Assembly (NCBI GenBank): GCA_020226215.1
Contig: CM035236.1
Location: forward strand, 53,133,057 to 53,197,056
Length of the DNA stretch: 64,000 nucleotides
Source: Sindora glabra
Lineage: Eukaryota; Streptophyta; Magnoliopsida; Fabales; Fabaceae
Direction: 5' to 3'
Part shown: positions 1 through 12,591 of the stretch, in pieces
How positions within the stretch are numbered: position 1 is the stretch's first letter
Layout of the letters: the number at the start of each line of letters is the position of its first letter
Translations under genes and position numbers: made by a program
The notes under the pieces: model-generated
What the model was told of the DNA's origin: nothing
Database searches by the model: none
Seen by the model: the letters and a program-made list of their open reading frames with translations, nothing else

Positions 1-1610
1 TTTAGGTTAATTCTAAAGTAATATATGTCAAAATAAATAAATATTAACTAAGGGTTAAGTGTGAAGTCTTGATATGTTATGTAGTATTTTTATTTATCTT
101 ATCTTTTTTATTGTACTCTTTTATTACTATTTTTTGTTAACTCATGATATTTAAACCATATATACTAATATTTTTTAGCAGTAGGATAAGTCAATATTTT
201 TATTATAAATATATTTTATATAAATTGTATAAATCATTCAATTAAATAATTTATTATACAATTAATTTCTTATTACTCAATACCGTACGTATTATTTATT
301 TCTTATTTACTCTATTGTATTCTTTTTATATCTATTCTTATTCTTTGTGGTTTAAAACATCAACATCATTAATTAACACAAATATAATAAGTTATAATTT
401 TCTATTTTATTATAATATTTTAAGTAAATTAAAGCTTTAATTTACATTTTAGTAATAAAAATAATTAATTTCATGATATATTTTTTAGAAAAATAGTTAG
501 TAATTAAATTAAATTTTATTTATATAAATTATTTCAAATTTTTGTTGATGATATTTTTTAAATATTATATTTTAAATTTAAAATACATCAACAAAGAGTT
601 CTCCAAGGGTTTACAGTTCATACACAATTTTTTCTTCGTTTCATGTATCTTGCTTAATTTTTTCTTCTTTGTTCTTTCAATTATTCTATTAAAAGTTCGA
701 ACACAACATATTGATGCTGTATAATTATAGTACACCTTATTTTTTTTGACATAAAATTATTTTTAATGATCAAATTTTTTATTTTAAAAAATTTCATGTT
801 ATGGAAAGCGCTAATTGAAATAATTGATTATATATCCTAGTTTTAATAAAAGTAATTAAGAGTAAAAAATAAATATCTTTTAAAATTTATTAATATTTTC
901 CTGATATAAAAATTCAAACACTATATTTAAAATGAAATATACATTAATAAAATTTTATCTATGCTGGTGTTTTTATTCCTTTGATATATTGTCTTGCAAA
1001 ATATATTTAATTGTGCGTATTTTTTGCATAATTTTTTTATTGATACAATAATATATAATAACTTTTACTTAGAGAAATAAGTTATTAAGATATGTAACAA
1101 TTTTTTTTCATGCAGAGGTTTTTTGCTGTTTGCTTCTCCTAATACTTACCGGTTAGTATTTTTATAAATTTTGTGCTTATATTATAATTTTTATTAGTCA
1201 TCATGAAAATATTTTTTATTATAATTTTTATTAGTCATCATGACGTATATGAGACTATGTGAATGTAATTAGACGTCTGAATGTAATTCTTAACTAATTT
1301 AATTAGTATAATTTGTGCATAACAAACAAAGAAAATGACGTCTGAAAAAGATTATAGTTATCCATAGATAAGATTATATAGCTAAATATTATATTAGTGT
1401 TGAACAGAAATAACACTTGCTTGGCCGGAAAAATTATCCTATTATTACGTAGTATTAAATAAATACACTGCAAGAATAGTGATACATTCCGTTCATTTTT
1501 ACTTGTAATATTAATTATTAGTACATTCGTTGATGAGCACAAAAATTGTATATGAGACTATGTGTCAGTTGTGAGGGTGCAGTGAATATTTTGCAGCTAA
1601 AAGTAACAAG
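1..1610. other. AT-rich intergenic flank
   Basis: No gene is supported here. The stretch is strongly AT-rich, and the short open frames in it have no recognisable domain and a composition expected by chance. A terminal inverted repeat for the downstream MULE would be expected somewhere to the left of 1611, but I could not find one resembling the ends at 7.47, 8.37 or 9.30 kb. It may be degraded or lie outside the window. A sequence like an intron acceptor (TTTTGCAG) sits just before the first ATG of the transposase, so an untranslated 5' exon is possible. Confidence 0.6.
1181..1243. repeat. Short direct duplication, 26 bp units
   Basis: An identical 26-base unit occurs at 1181-1206 and 1218-1243, 37 bases apart. 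A second local echo, TATGAGACTATGTG, occurs near 1248 and again near 1552. These look like slippage or patch duplications in AT-rich DNA and have no evident function. Confidence 0.8.
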
Positions 1611-4354
1611 ATGAAGAAAAGTTTAATTGCTTTTATATATTCAAATGGTACAATGATTGAGAGATCAATAGGGGTAATGTACGATGGACCTCCCCCAAAG
1701 GCATTGAAATTGAGAGGATGCAGCACTATGAATGTTTTACGGGAGAGAATTCATGCCCGACTGAAGCTTCACGGAGATCAAGCTGTGGGAAAAATTGTTT
1801 ACAGGTTTCCACAACATCAAATAGAGGCTCGGTATATGGCATACGAACTAGACGACAATGAAGACTTGGCGTGTGCGATAGCAAGCTACGAACAACATCT
1901 GACGATGACAACAATGGAGTTGTACGCGAAGGTGATCACATCCGAACCGCACGCTGCCAACCTGGCTGCACAAGACAGAGTTCCAACAACTAGATCACCT
2001 GTGGATCCAACAGCTAATGTCGGTACTAGTTGTTTGATGGTGCGGGAAGGCCTTCCTTATATGGGTGGATTCGAGTTCCACATTTCTGATAGTTATACTC
2101 CTGCATTGGACTCATCTGTTGCAGGTGTTTTCCCGAGAAATGTATCACACGGAGGAAAGGGTTCAACAAGTGCCTTACCAGTTGTAGAGGAAGAATCCAC
2201 TGATCCTGTATTAATGGATGCCCACCTTGAGTCTGGTTTTGAAGACGATGAGGTGTCTTGCAGTAGCGGTGATAATCGTGACACTGTTGATGAAGAACGT
2301 GCAACGACACATGGAGACCATGTTGCAATGCAGCGAGTGGGGAGTGACAACGCTGCACAGACATCATGTGGTGTTCCTCAAGATGTTGTCTTCCCTTACA
2401 TTGATTGGGATGCCATAAGGAATCCTAATGAATTTTCGGAAATGTTGAAATCAAGCTATGATTATGGCATGGAGGACTTACAGGTTGGACAAGAGTTTGA
2501 TGGCAAGGAGGCATTAATTGCTGCAATCAAGCATTACCACATCAGAAGGCACCACAGTTATTACGTGGAGGAGTTGGATACCAGAAGATTGAGCGTGAAG
2601 TGTGATAATTATGGGGATGAATGCAGATTCCGTCTCAGAGCGACCTCTCTGAAGAATTCTAATAGTTGGACAATAACTAGATTTTCAGGGCCTCACACAT
2701 GTGTTAATGCCAGTTTGACATAGGATCACAAGTCTCTTGACTCCGAGTATATCAGTTCCTTGATACTGGGGATGGTTAAAGTGAAGCAAGATGTTCCAAT
2801 CTCGCTTATACAAGAGAGGGTGGAAGGCATGTACGAGTATAAGATTTCGTACAGAAAAGCATAGAAGGCAAAACAAAAAGCAATTGTCAAGGTGTACGAT
2901 GATTGGGATAAATCGTATGAAGTGCTCCCCAAATGGTTGGACATCTTAGGCTACTATGACCAAGCTCTGTTCAAGTTGGAGTCAGGAGAATTCGTTACTA
3001 TTGACAACCGTGTTGATCCACAAAAACATGTTTTCAACTGAGTTTTCTGGGCTTTCAAGCTGTGTATTGTCGCGTTTCCTTACTGCAAGCAATTCATACA
3101 AGTTGATGGAATGCATTTGTATGGAAAGTACAGAGGCGTGCTACTGATTGTTGCGACCCAAGAAGGTAACAAATGTCCCGTTCCTCTTGCCTTTGCCATT
3201 GTTGACAAGGAGAACTACGAAAATTGGAGTTAGTTTTTGGCATTACTACGGGTGAATGTTACGAACCAGCAAGGAATATGCCTGATATCAGACCGACACC
3301 GAGCTATAAAAGATGCTGTAGCCAACGAAGCCCTCGGATGGCAGCCTCCTCATGCATTTCACCAGTACTGTATCAGACATATTGCCAGCAACATTCGCAA
3401 GAAGTGCAGGGATGACAATGTCAAGAAAGCTGTCCTTAAGATTGGTAAATATTACAGCACAACTTCTTTGTTGACTAGTAGTTCAACCCGATTAACCTAT
3501 TTGTCTCCTTCTATTCAGCATACGAGCCCAGTTGGGAAAAAGTCATGGAGAGATTGGAGAACCTTAGCAAAGTCAATGAGGAGATCCACAAGAAGTTAAC
3601 CGCTATTCCGATGGAGAAGTGGACGCTTGCTTATGATGAAGGCAGAAGATATAGTCATATGACGATTAACATAGTAGAGTGCATCAATGGCCTCTTCAAA
3701 GGATTAAGGAAGCTACCAATCACAGGCCTTGTTCAACAAGCATATTATAGATGTGTCAAGTACTTTGTGGAAAGGGCAAAAAAAGCACATGCTGAACTAC
3801 AACAAGGTCACATATACGCAAGCAGGTTCAGACAGGAGCTTGCAACTATCCAGTCACGTGCCTCTTCTTACCACGTTCGTGCTTATAATAGACAAGGAAC
3901 TAGGTTTGAGGTGGTGGAGGGCCCTGATATGGCCAGGGGATCATGTGAAAAGGTCGTTCAAGTGTTATTAGATAAAAGGCAATGTGAATGTGGACAATTC
4001 CAATCATATAGGTATCCTTGCGCTCATATTATTGCTGCTTATGCATCAGTCAACATATCGTGGGAACCATATGTCGATCCTGTATACAGACTTGACACAC
4101 TACTCAATTGCTATAAATCTGAGTGGTGGCTGATCGGGGAGTGGTTGCAATGGAATAACCTACCACCATTTCCGGTCCTAGTTCCAAATTATGGAAGATT
4201 ACGTGCAAAGGGACGACTGAAGTCGACCCGGATCAGAAATGAGATGGATTGGCCTCAAGAGAGTGGTGTGAAGCAAAAATGCGGTCTTTGTAAGGCGGAA
4301 GGTCATAATCGTAGGCGCTGCCCACTGCTACATGGAGAGGAAGGCCCATCTTGA
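1611..4354 (+). pseudogene. MULE (MuDR-family) transposase, broken by four in-frame stops
   Basis: This is the transposase of a Mutator-like element, the enzyme that would cut at the terminal inverted repeats. The order is complete. An N-terminal PB1-like segment covers residues ~1-100, then an acidic linker, then the MuDR DNA-binding domain (~270-365; VGQEFDGKEALIAAI, ending FSGPHTC). The DDE core follows at about 3080-3440 (QVDGMHLYGKYRGVLL, GICLISDRHRAIKDAV, YCIRHIASN). Next is a SWIM zinc finger (CECGQFQ..YPCAH) near 3985-4030 and a CCHC knuckle (CGLCKAEGHNRRRC) near 4279-4320. The frame is broken by TAG 2721, TAG 2862, TGA 3039 and TAG 3231. By family pattern the lost residues look like Gln, Trp, Arg and Trp, so each stop fits one C-to-T or G-to-A change, as expected for decay of methylated cytosines. 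The frame shift near 3445 is explained by a GT-AG intron (3445-3518, 74 nt) that joins KI to AYEPSWEKV. Probably a dead transposase, though otherwise well preserved. Confidence 0.92.
3445..3518 (+). other. Probable intron in the MULE transposase
   Basis: GTAAAT opens and TTCAG closes a 74-nt segment. Removing it restores the transposase frame (KI|AYEPSWEKV). This is more economical than a frameshift mutation. Confidence 0.75.
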
Positions 4355-4629
4355 CGTTGTCCTTGGTTTTTACTTTTGCAAACGTACGTTATGAAATATA
4401 TTAAGCAATGTCATAAATGTCACAGCTAAATGATGTATTTTGTTTGATTGTTGTAAAACTGTAAGCCATTATGTATATATATGTAACCCCATTACTAGTA
4501 ATGTTAACAAGATACTTAAAAATATCAAGTGCTATGTATTCTTATGTGTATCTCTGTAGATAATTTGCACATGTATGTTATATTAGTGTATGTTTAGATT
4601 CCATCGTAATGCAATTTTTATCATGGCAG

Positions 4630-7096
4630 ATGGCATCCACATCACGACGTGTTGATCCTGGTCCACGGGATCCTTCACTGTTGACGGCCCAGGCCGAACA
4701 CATATCCCAGTCCATTTGGGCAGGCTATGTATGGAAATAGTTAGAACTTAATAAAGTTGGTTAAACAGTTTCTGGATTGTCAGACGTAATAACTAGTATA
4801 TTTTTTTTGTTTTGCAGCCTGACCGCGTGCTGAGGATACGTCGGGCTCATCACTACCACCACCAGCAGCCGCCAGAGTTGATTGTCCCTTTTTTACGAGA
4901 GGTAGGTTTTTACGACCTGGCGATGTGCGAGTTTGTGCCGATCGACCATCAGTTGATCAGTTCTTTTGTAGAGAGGTGGAGACCAGAGACACACACTTTT
5001 CACATGCCATAGGGGGAGACGACTATTACACTACAAGATGTTGCTTTCCAGCTCGGCCTACCCATTGACGGTCGTGTAGTGACGGGGCCCACTGTGTGGG
5101 GATGGCGAGCCCTGATAGAGGAGTATCTGGGACTATAGTTACCGGCGGACGAGAATGTCATCAGAGGAGGCCGATTGAGGATGAGTTGGTTAGAGAGGCA
5201 TTTCACTCATCTTCCAGATGATGCGGATGAGGTGACAGTGCAGAGATTCACCTGGGCCTACATTTTGCGTTTGATTGGTGGGACATTGTTTCCAGACCAC
5301 TCCGGCACGTATGTCCACTCATGCACTTACCCTTGCTCGGACACTTACATGAGGCTGGGACGTATAGTTGGGGATCTGCTTGCCTGGCCTATCTGTATAG
5401 AGAGCTCTGTAAGGCCACTGCTCCAGATTACAGGGAGATAGGAAGGTGTTGTCTACTACTGCAGCTCTGGGCATGGGATAGATTTCCCACTATCGCCCCC
5501 GCGATCACTATTTCAGACATACCAGAGGGGGATGCAGGGATTAGCCCCCTAGCCCGCAGGTTAGAAAATTTCTTAACTTGCACTTGTAATTAAGTTGACT
5601 TTGAAGTTGTTTAACTTAGTTATTGTACTTGGTAGGTGGCACTTTCAGAAGACATTCCAAGATAGTCCAGTACACAGCCTTCCCTATTACAGATACGCGC
5701 TGGACCGTCTTCGACTCGACTAGGTATGTAAGGGATAATGCATATTTTTATTTCAGGGCTTTGTCCATTTCATTGTCCCATTATATTGATAAAATAAATG
5801 TGTAATTTCAAATCTCCTGGATCCCGTACACTGAGGAGGTCACCGCATCACTGCCTTAGTACTGTTTTGACGGGAGTGACGTGTGAACAGCAGTGGTGCC
5901 GCTCATTCACTTTCAGATTGTTGAGTGGCACCAGCCGGATCTAGTTTTGCGGCAGTTTAGACTACGCCAGGCTATTCCTAAGCCACCGAAGCAGGTGGCG
6001 GAGGTCCATTGCCTTCATTTGTCCGGTCGGCATGATGAGGAGTGGCACATCCGCCATCAGCCGTACATTGCATTCTAGGATATCCGGCGAGACTTGTGTG
6101 CTATCGCCAAGCCGACCACACGACTAGTTCTGGGCCCACGATCCGATTACATGGTATGGTACAGACGGGTTACCAGGCGATGTGTTACACCCGTTGGGGG
6201 AGTGCTAGACCTTGTGGTAATACTTCGTGCTAGTTTTCTACGTCTAATTTTCTTCCTGTGTATTAGTATTGTTACTAACCTCAATGTCAAAAATTTGCAC
6301 AGTTAGATGAGGTGTCCACACTCCAGGAATTCACTACACCTGATGGGCAGTCTAGGTTCACCTTCGATGTACTTAGATCAGCGACGGACTCCATCCTCCA
6401 CGCCATTCAGGAGGTTGATCATCTGATTATTGACTTACATACAGAGCCAGCACCTCATGCCCATCATATCCTAGACCCTGCGAAGGTGACCATGATCAGC
6501 CTCATTCTCGTCAACGTCGTCACACTGCTCCACAGCCTACGTCGCAGCCTGATGTTCCGTCCGCTTCGACAGTGCAGCAAACTCCACCATCGACTGCCCA
6601 GGACACCATGATGATGATGCCAGACATTACTACCTCATCTCATATGTATCCTACTGCACCTGATGATCCTTCATCCTCCATCATGTTCCCGACTGTACTA
6701 TATGGTTCGTCATCACCCCAGATGTACCAGTTTTCTTTTGGTGTTCCATCCTCAGTCCAGGCATTTCCACACATACTAGGAGTTTCATCTTCATTCCATG
6801 CCTTTCCTTCCGTTGATGCTGGTCCATCACAGCCGTATCGTCCTGCATTTGATTTTCATACTCAGGATCAGGGATTAGCACTTGCTGGCATGATGACAGA
6901 TGACTCAGACCTTGTAGATCGAGGTGGAGGTGGAGGCAGAGCAGGACCCAGGGGCAGAGGCAGAGCGGCAGCCAGGGGCAGAGGAGCCACAGACACCAGA
7001 AATGTGACTCCCGAGCCTGCGCAGAGGGTGAGTAGATATGGCCACCACATTACCGATCCTAGATGTGGGACTGGACATCACTTACGTAGATATTAG
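4630..7096 (+). pseudogene. Plant mobile domain (PMD) protein of the MULE, multi-exon, decayed
   Basis: This encodes the aminotransferase-like plant mobile domain (PF10536 family), which is known both from transposons and from the host MAIN/MAIL proteins. It starts at ATG 4630 (MASTSRRVDPGPRDPS), only 275 bp after the transposase and on the same strand. A GT-AG intron at 4729-4817 keeps phase and leads into PDRVLRIRRAHH. Family-like stretches follow: ITLQDVAFQLGLPIDGR, FTWAYILRLIGGTLFPD, HEAGTYSWGSACLAYLYREL, LLQLWAWDRFPTIAP, then after another intron PYYRYALDRLRLD, IVEWHQPDLVLRQFRLRQ and WYRRVTRRCVTP. The tail is Ser/Pro-rich and then Gly/Arg-rich (GGGGGRAGPRGRGRAAARGRG, near 6920-6990). Stops at 5010, 5136 and 6076 and a frame change near 5315 show it is not intact. 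Transposase plus PMD in tandem is the known MULE arrangement, so I infer one element. Confidence 0.88.
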
Positions 7097-7471
7097 CTTT
7101 CTTTTTCATGTTTATTGTATATTTATGCACATCTATCTTACTACTTTATTGCCAAACATCAACATTCAGGATGATTTTCATTATTATGACATTTTTATCT
7201 TCTTGCGTAGGTACTTATATCGATTTTAATCACCAATTCTTATAACAAGTACACAATCAATTCAATTCTCATATAATGCATCAGATTAAAGCAATTTTTT
7301 CTAATAACATCCTTCTAACTAGAATTTTATTCTCTCCTCTAGTATTTTATTTTCATAACTTTAATTATTATAAATTATTAACAAACATAAACTAATTACA
7401 AATTTTTTAAAACAGTGTGTGTCTATTTCTTTCTAACGATAAACATTATTCCATGTTCCACATCTCGTTAC
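7097..7471. other. AT-rich spacer after the PMD gene
   Basis: There is no coding signal. This is presumably the 3' flank of the PMD gene inside the MULE, leading up to the inserted short element at 7472. Confidence 0.5.
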
Positions 7472-8373
7472 GCAAAAGTATTGATTTGTTATGTTTTTAG
7501 AGACTATTTTTCATTTTACCATTCCTTCAAAATATTTTATCAAAATACGCACTTCGGCGGAGAGACACCAAACCAAATGGGGCCTCTGAGATCAGTCCAC
7601 CCAAATTTTAAGTTAATATATAAATAATAGAAAATAATAAACTTTAAAATAATTAGAATATTTAGTTTTTTTTAATTAAAGTAGTGATAATGACATTTCC
7701 TAAATTTAATAACTAATATTATTAGTTTTTTATTTTCACAGTTGTTATAATTATCTATTCTTTTCTTTATTTACCATGTTAAAATACATAAACAATATTA
7801 AAATAAATTAATAAATTTTCTCTTCATAATTTAAAATATATAATTATTTTTAAATTAAATTTTTTATCATTAGTTATTTTAATATTATTAGTGAAGAAAG
7901 GAATAAATAGATATAATAAATATAAAAAAATTAATAATATTAATTATAATATTTGAAGGATAAATAATCATCATCCTTGTAAATGATATTAAATGTTATG
8001 TTTATTCAATACGTTATGACTTGAGTCCACCAAATATTGAGGTCAAAACACGTAGCACAATTGTCAATGTAGATGGGAATACTGGCCTTATACAATACCA
8101 AAATTCAAGTCTTTTGGATCCACAGTAGATACGATCACCGACTAATTAACTTAGAAATGAGGAGCGATGGTGCCGTAGGCCAAAAAAGCCATATCGCCTG
8201 ACGTCCCTTCCTTCGAGCGCCATCGACGCCATTTCGTCTGACGTCCCTCGACACGCCATTTAGCATCTCTCCGCCGCTGTGCGTATCTTCTATGCGTATT
8301 TTGATAAAATATTTCAAAGGAACGGTAAAACGAATAATAGTTTCTAAAAAAATAGTAAATTGGTACTTTTACC
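7472..8373. mobile_element. Short non-autonomous MULE-like element with inverted ends
   Basis: The left end (7472-7550) matches the reverse complement of the right end (8294-8373) almost gap-free over ~80 bases, sharing ATTTTATCAAAATACGC on the inner side. The similarity continues inward through a CGGCGGAGAGA box (about 7555 and 8265). Flanks TCTCGTTAC (7463-7471) and TCTCATTGC (8374-8382) agree at 7 of 9 positions, differing by two transitions, which fits an aged 9-bp MULE target duplication. The inside has no coding capacity. The left boundary is uncertain by one base. Confidence 0.72.
8188..8249. repeat. Subterminal 22-bp direct repeats in a GC-rich patch
   Basis: GCCATATCGCCTGACGTCCC at 8188 recurs as GCCATTTCGTCTGACGTCCC at 8228, a 40-base period, just inside the right end of the short MULE-like element. 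Short subterminal repeats are common in plant MULEs and may bind transposase; that role is inference. Confidence 0.7.
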
Positions 8374-9108
8374 TCTCATTGCCAAAATATTTTATCATTG
8401 TGACAAAAAAAAGAATTAATTCATGTTATAATTTTAATTTCATAACAATATTTAAAATTATTGCAACGAAATAACCACATTTTTTTTAATTTTCAACTAT
8501 CTTCAACTTCGTCATTTCGTATTTATTTTGTTACAAAATAAAAATTATTTTATTCAAATAAATACAAAATAGCAAAAATATTATTGGAATAAATACAAAA
8601 TAAAAAGAAACATATCTATTTCGTTATATTTTTTTTCATTTTTAACAATCTTCAACTTCGTATATAAAGAATATTATTAAATAATTCAATAAATTTGCTT
8701 ATGTATAATAACGTATTAAATAATTACTTGTAATAATTTAATACGTAACGGTGGAAGTTTATAACTCCGAAAAATGATAAATATTAAGTGTCATTAGATT
8801 AAATTTTGAAAGATATTAATATAAATTACGTAATTATTTTTTATTGATCCTATATTTTATTTTAATAATATTTAATAATATTTAATTATTTTTATATTTA
8901 ATTAATATAAATTACTTTTATTAAATATATTATTACATTAACTACTTTCTTATTTAATTCCTATAATAAATTTATGTATTAAATATCAAAGTCGAGTTAA
9001 TATATTTTTTTATGACATCAAATATAATTATAAAATAAGTAATTCATTTTTAAAAATTTATTTTTAGTTATAATCACATATTATTTATTTTTAAAAATTT
9101 TTTTAAGG
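8374..9108. other. AT-rich spacer
   Basis: No gene. Diverged copies of an ATCTTCAACTTCGT motif appear near 8500 and 8650, suggesting small local duplications. Nothing else is recognised. Confidence 0.5.
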
Positions 9109-9303
9109 AAAAATTGGAGGGTGAGGGCGCCACTTTGAAAGGCACCCTCAAGCCAGCCCAAAGGCGCCATGGATGGCGCCTTTCCCCTGTGGATGCCATC
9201 TTATTTGGCGCCTCCCCGTACGTACGTATTTTGGTAATATATTTTCGAACAATGGTAAAATAGAAATAAGTTTCCGAAAAAATGTTAATATGGTATTTTA
9301 TCC
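9109..9303. mobile_element. Solo MULE-type right end with GC-rich subterminal palindrome
   Basis: Bases 9224-9303 align without gaps to the right end of the neighbouring element (8294-8373). They share CGTATTTTG, GGTAAAA, AGTTTC and a TGGTA...TTT end. I found no matching left-type end that fits better than the one at 7472. Immediately inside lies a GC-rich patch with repeated GGCGCC and a near-perfect palindrome at 9160-9183 (AAAGGCGCCAT arms, 2-base centre). This could be the right end of the MULE-PMD element whose genes lie at 1.6-7.1 kb, but without its partner that is inference. Confidence 0.5.
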
Positions 9304-12300
9304 ATCCTAGGCTTGTACCATATGTGATGTATCCGTTGTTACTTCTTTGTTTGTCTTTATTTATTCTTTATCCTTTTTTTCATTTATTTTTTTTACCTTT
9401 TTCCTTCTTACATCTATACTATTTATTTCATTTTTTTCTTCCTTTTATATAAACAAATATATAAATAATAATATTTGTCAAAAGTATATATAAATAATAC
9501 AACAATAATAATAAAAAATAATAATAAATTTTTAAATATAAAATTGATTTTAATATTGTATATATTATAATATTTTATTTATTTTATATATAAAACCAAT
9601 AAAATTTAAATGAATTTATACGCGATTTCGAAGATAAGCATTCTTTTTTAGGTTAACAAGAGATTTTGACTTTCATTTTTTATTTTTATTCTTTTTTTGG
9701 GTAAGTTGGAGTAAGGATGATTTTGTTTTTTTTAATCTTATCTATTTAAATATTAATTCCTGGTTTGTATGGTAGTGTGATTACTGTGATGTGTTCAATT
9801 GGTGCTTCTGCATTCTCTTTTTATTTATTTTTTTACCTCTCTTTTATTATTACACCTCTTTACATCTTTTTATATTTAAATAAATAAAATTTTAATGAAA
9901 AATTATAATAATTATATAATAATAACAATAAATAATAATATGTTATATTTAATTTTGTCATATATTTTAATAGATAAAATTAAGAAAATTTAGATAAATT
10001 TGTATACATGTTTTTAGTGTATTTTTTTATATTTTTACTAATTATAATTCTTTATCTAATTTTATGTTGATTGAACAATGAATTTCAAGTACAAGTAGCA
10101 AATGAAGTTCTTCCAATTTTTCATTTTGATATTTTTGATAATTTTTAAGCATATTTGTTAAGTTTAAAAATAATTATTTTTCTTTTAAAGTTAATACGAG
10201 TCTTTTACTCTCTTTTTGTAATTTTACACTTTTCTCAGAAAATTACAGTCGTGATTAATTTTAATAATGCATATGGATTTTTATTCTCATATATTTAATT
10301 TTTTTAAGAATTTTTATCTAAGAAGTGTCAACTTAAAACACCATTTTATCATAATAAAATTATACTATAATACTTGTTTAAAATGTGTTTTTTGCCCCTA
10401 CTAAAAGTTTAAAATTTTCTCCACAATAATTATTCTTAGTCATTTGTCACTTTAATAAACTAAAAATTGTATGAAGCCCCTACATTAATAATTATTAAAC
10501 AATATCAAAAGAGTATTATACATGTTATCTAATTAATAACAAAATATAATAGAAAAATAATAGGAGGTCTCCAATTAAAAATAAACAATAAGTATACAGA
10601 TCTAGTTCACAACTTTTAAACTATAAATATCAAATTAGAAACTGAGTAAAACTGCATGAAGTAATAGAATAATTTAATCTAAAATAAATCATTTAAGGTA
10701 GAAAAAAACGTTATGCTTACTCAGTTTCTCTTATAAAGTTCAAATTATTATTCATTGTATATATTGTATAGTTTGAATTAAATTAATCCTATCTTTTAAT
10801 TAAATTTGTTTTGTTATATTCTTTCATATATAAAAAATAAGTGTAACATGAATATACACACTTACACATATCATTATTAAATAAAATGTATTACATTTAT
10901 TACTCTTATTAGTAAAATGACATCAAATGTTGTGTTTCAGATTTTTCGTTACCTTACGTTTGAATTTAAGATGTTGTATATATTTGAATTTAAAGTTTTG
11001 TTACTTTTTTCTAGCTATCACCAAAAATAATTTACTACGTTAAGTTAATTAATCTTGTGTCATTAAACTATTATTATTCTTTATTTCCTTTTGAAATCGA
11101 TTATTTTAATAATAAAAAATAAAAAAATATATTGTTAGAATAAAAATATTTAAATTCAATTCAAATTTTATCTCTTTGTCATTAAAATAAAAAATAATTA
11201 TTTATTACAAAATAAATTATTAAAATTAAATTTAATTAATATTTTATTCAAAACTTATTTAATTTGAAATAATAAATAATTATATATTTAATTTATTTAA
11301 ATATATTTCACTACAACTTAAAATTACTCTACCCTAGATAATATAACTAATAAATTACTTTTATAACAGTTTAGGTTAGATAAATATTATAATGGAAAAT
11401 ACTGTAAGTACTAAAAATGAGTTTTAGATCTTTTCTATCCATTGAATTGAATTTCAAAGATTTATTTCATCATCTTATATTTAATAATAACATTTAATTT
11501 TCATTTGAAACTTAATTTTGGATCTTATTTTTAATATATATAATATTTTTCTATGATACTAATATAGTAAACTATTTAATGTAAATAAAGTTTCTAAAAT
11601 TATTAAATTATAAAAATTTATATTTATTGTTAACTTCACTACTAAGAGAGCTATGTTCAACATAAAAAAAAATTATATAAAAAGCATAATGATGTCTTTT
11701 TGTAATTTGAACTTTTCTAGATATGCGGGTCACTGCAATGAAAGAAATGACACTGTAGACATGTTACCCTATTTTTATACATATTCATGAATTTAGTAAT
11801 CACTGGCCTAAGAATAAAAAAAATGCTTCTACCAAAAAAAATGCTAAATAGCTTGAAAAAATCAGTGGTAGTATATGCATTAACAATCTATGAAATACTG
11901 AATAAAATTAATTGAGTAAAAATTAATTTATCAATTTCGTAATTTATCATTAGAATAGGAAGTATGTCATCATGAGATTTGAATTCATAATTTTAAATAA
12001 ATTACTACTCCTATTATTATTTAAAAAATATACATAAAATTCAATAAAATCCCAATTTTTATGATTCATACATATTAATTTGCGTGAGTTTTATATTAAA
12101 AAGTTTTATAATTCATTATTTTCTTAATAACAAATCTCAACTATCATAATTCATATTTTTAAGTATTATTTTGAGATTTTTGGGAGAAAAAATAATTTTT
12201 ATTTATATGAAATTAATTTTCAAATATTTTATGATGTAGTTAATTCTTTGTTTATTATTTAATATTTTTTATACTTTAATGTATTAATAATTTTCTTCTA

Positions 12301-12591
12301 CTATTTTAAATTATTACTTTTTAATGATATTTTTTTGATTTAATTTTTATTCATAGTAAGCTATTCTTTATAAAATTTTAAATAATTTCTTTAATATTTT
12401 AAGTAAAAAATATTGGTGTATGGTATAAATACTGTTCATGCTTTGCATTGCCTTTATTTTTAAAACTAATGATCGAAAGTAAACGCATGTTAAACACTTG
12501 TTAAAGTATTTATTTATAATAAATAAATTTTATTTAAATTTTATTTAAATGAATACATAATTTTTATAATAAAATTAAAATTGAAATAAGT
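9304..12591. other. AT-rich gene-free stretch
   Basis: No gene, RNA gene or clear element boundary is seen on either strand. Short AT-rich motifs recur without a clear unit. Probably old, eroded repeat DNA. Confidence 0.6.

Noticed and set aside
1726..2418. Several overlapping open frames on both strands within the MULE transposase
   Set aside because: They are other-frame shadows of the transposase, which has the recognisable domains.
9304..12591. Centromeric or telomeric satellite
   Set aside because: No regular tandem unit or telomere repeat is present; the sequence is AT-rich but not periodic.
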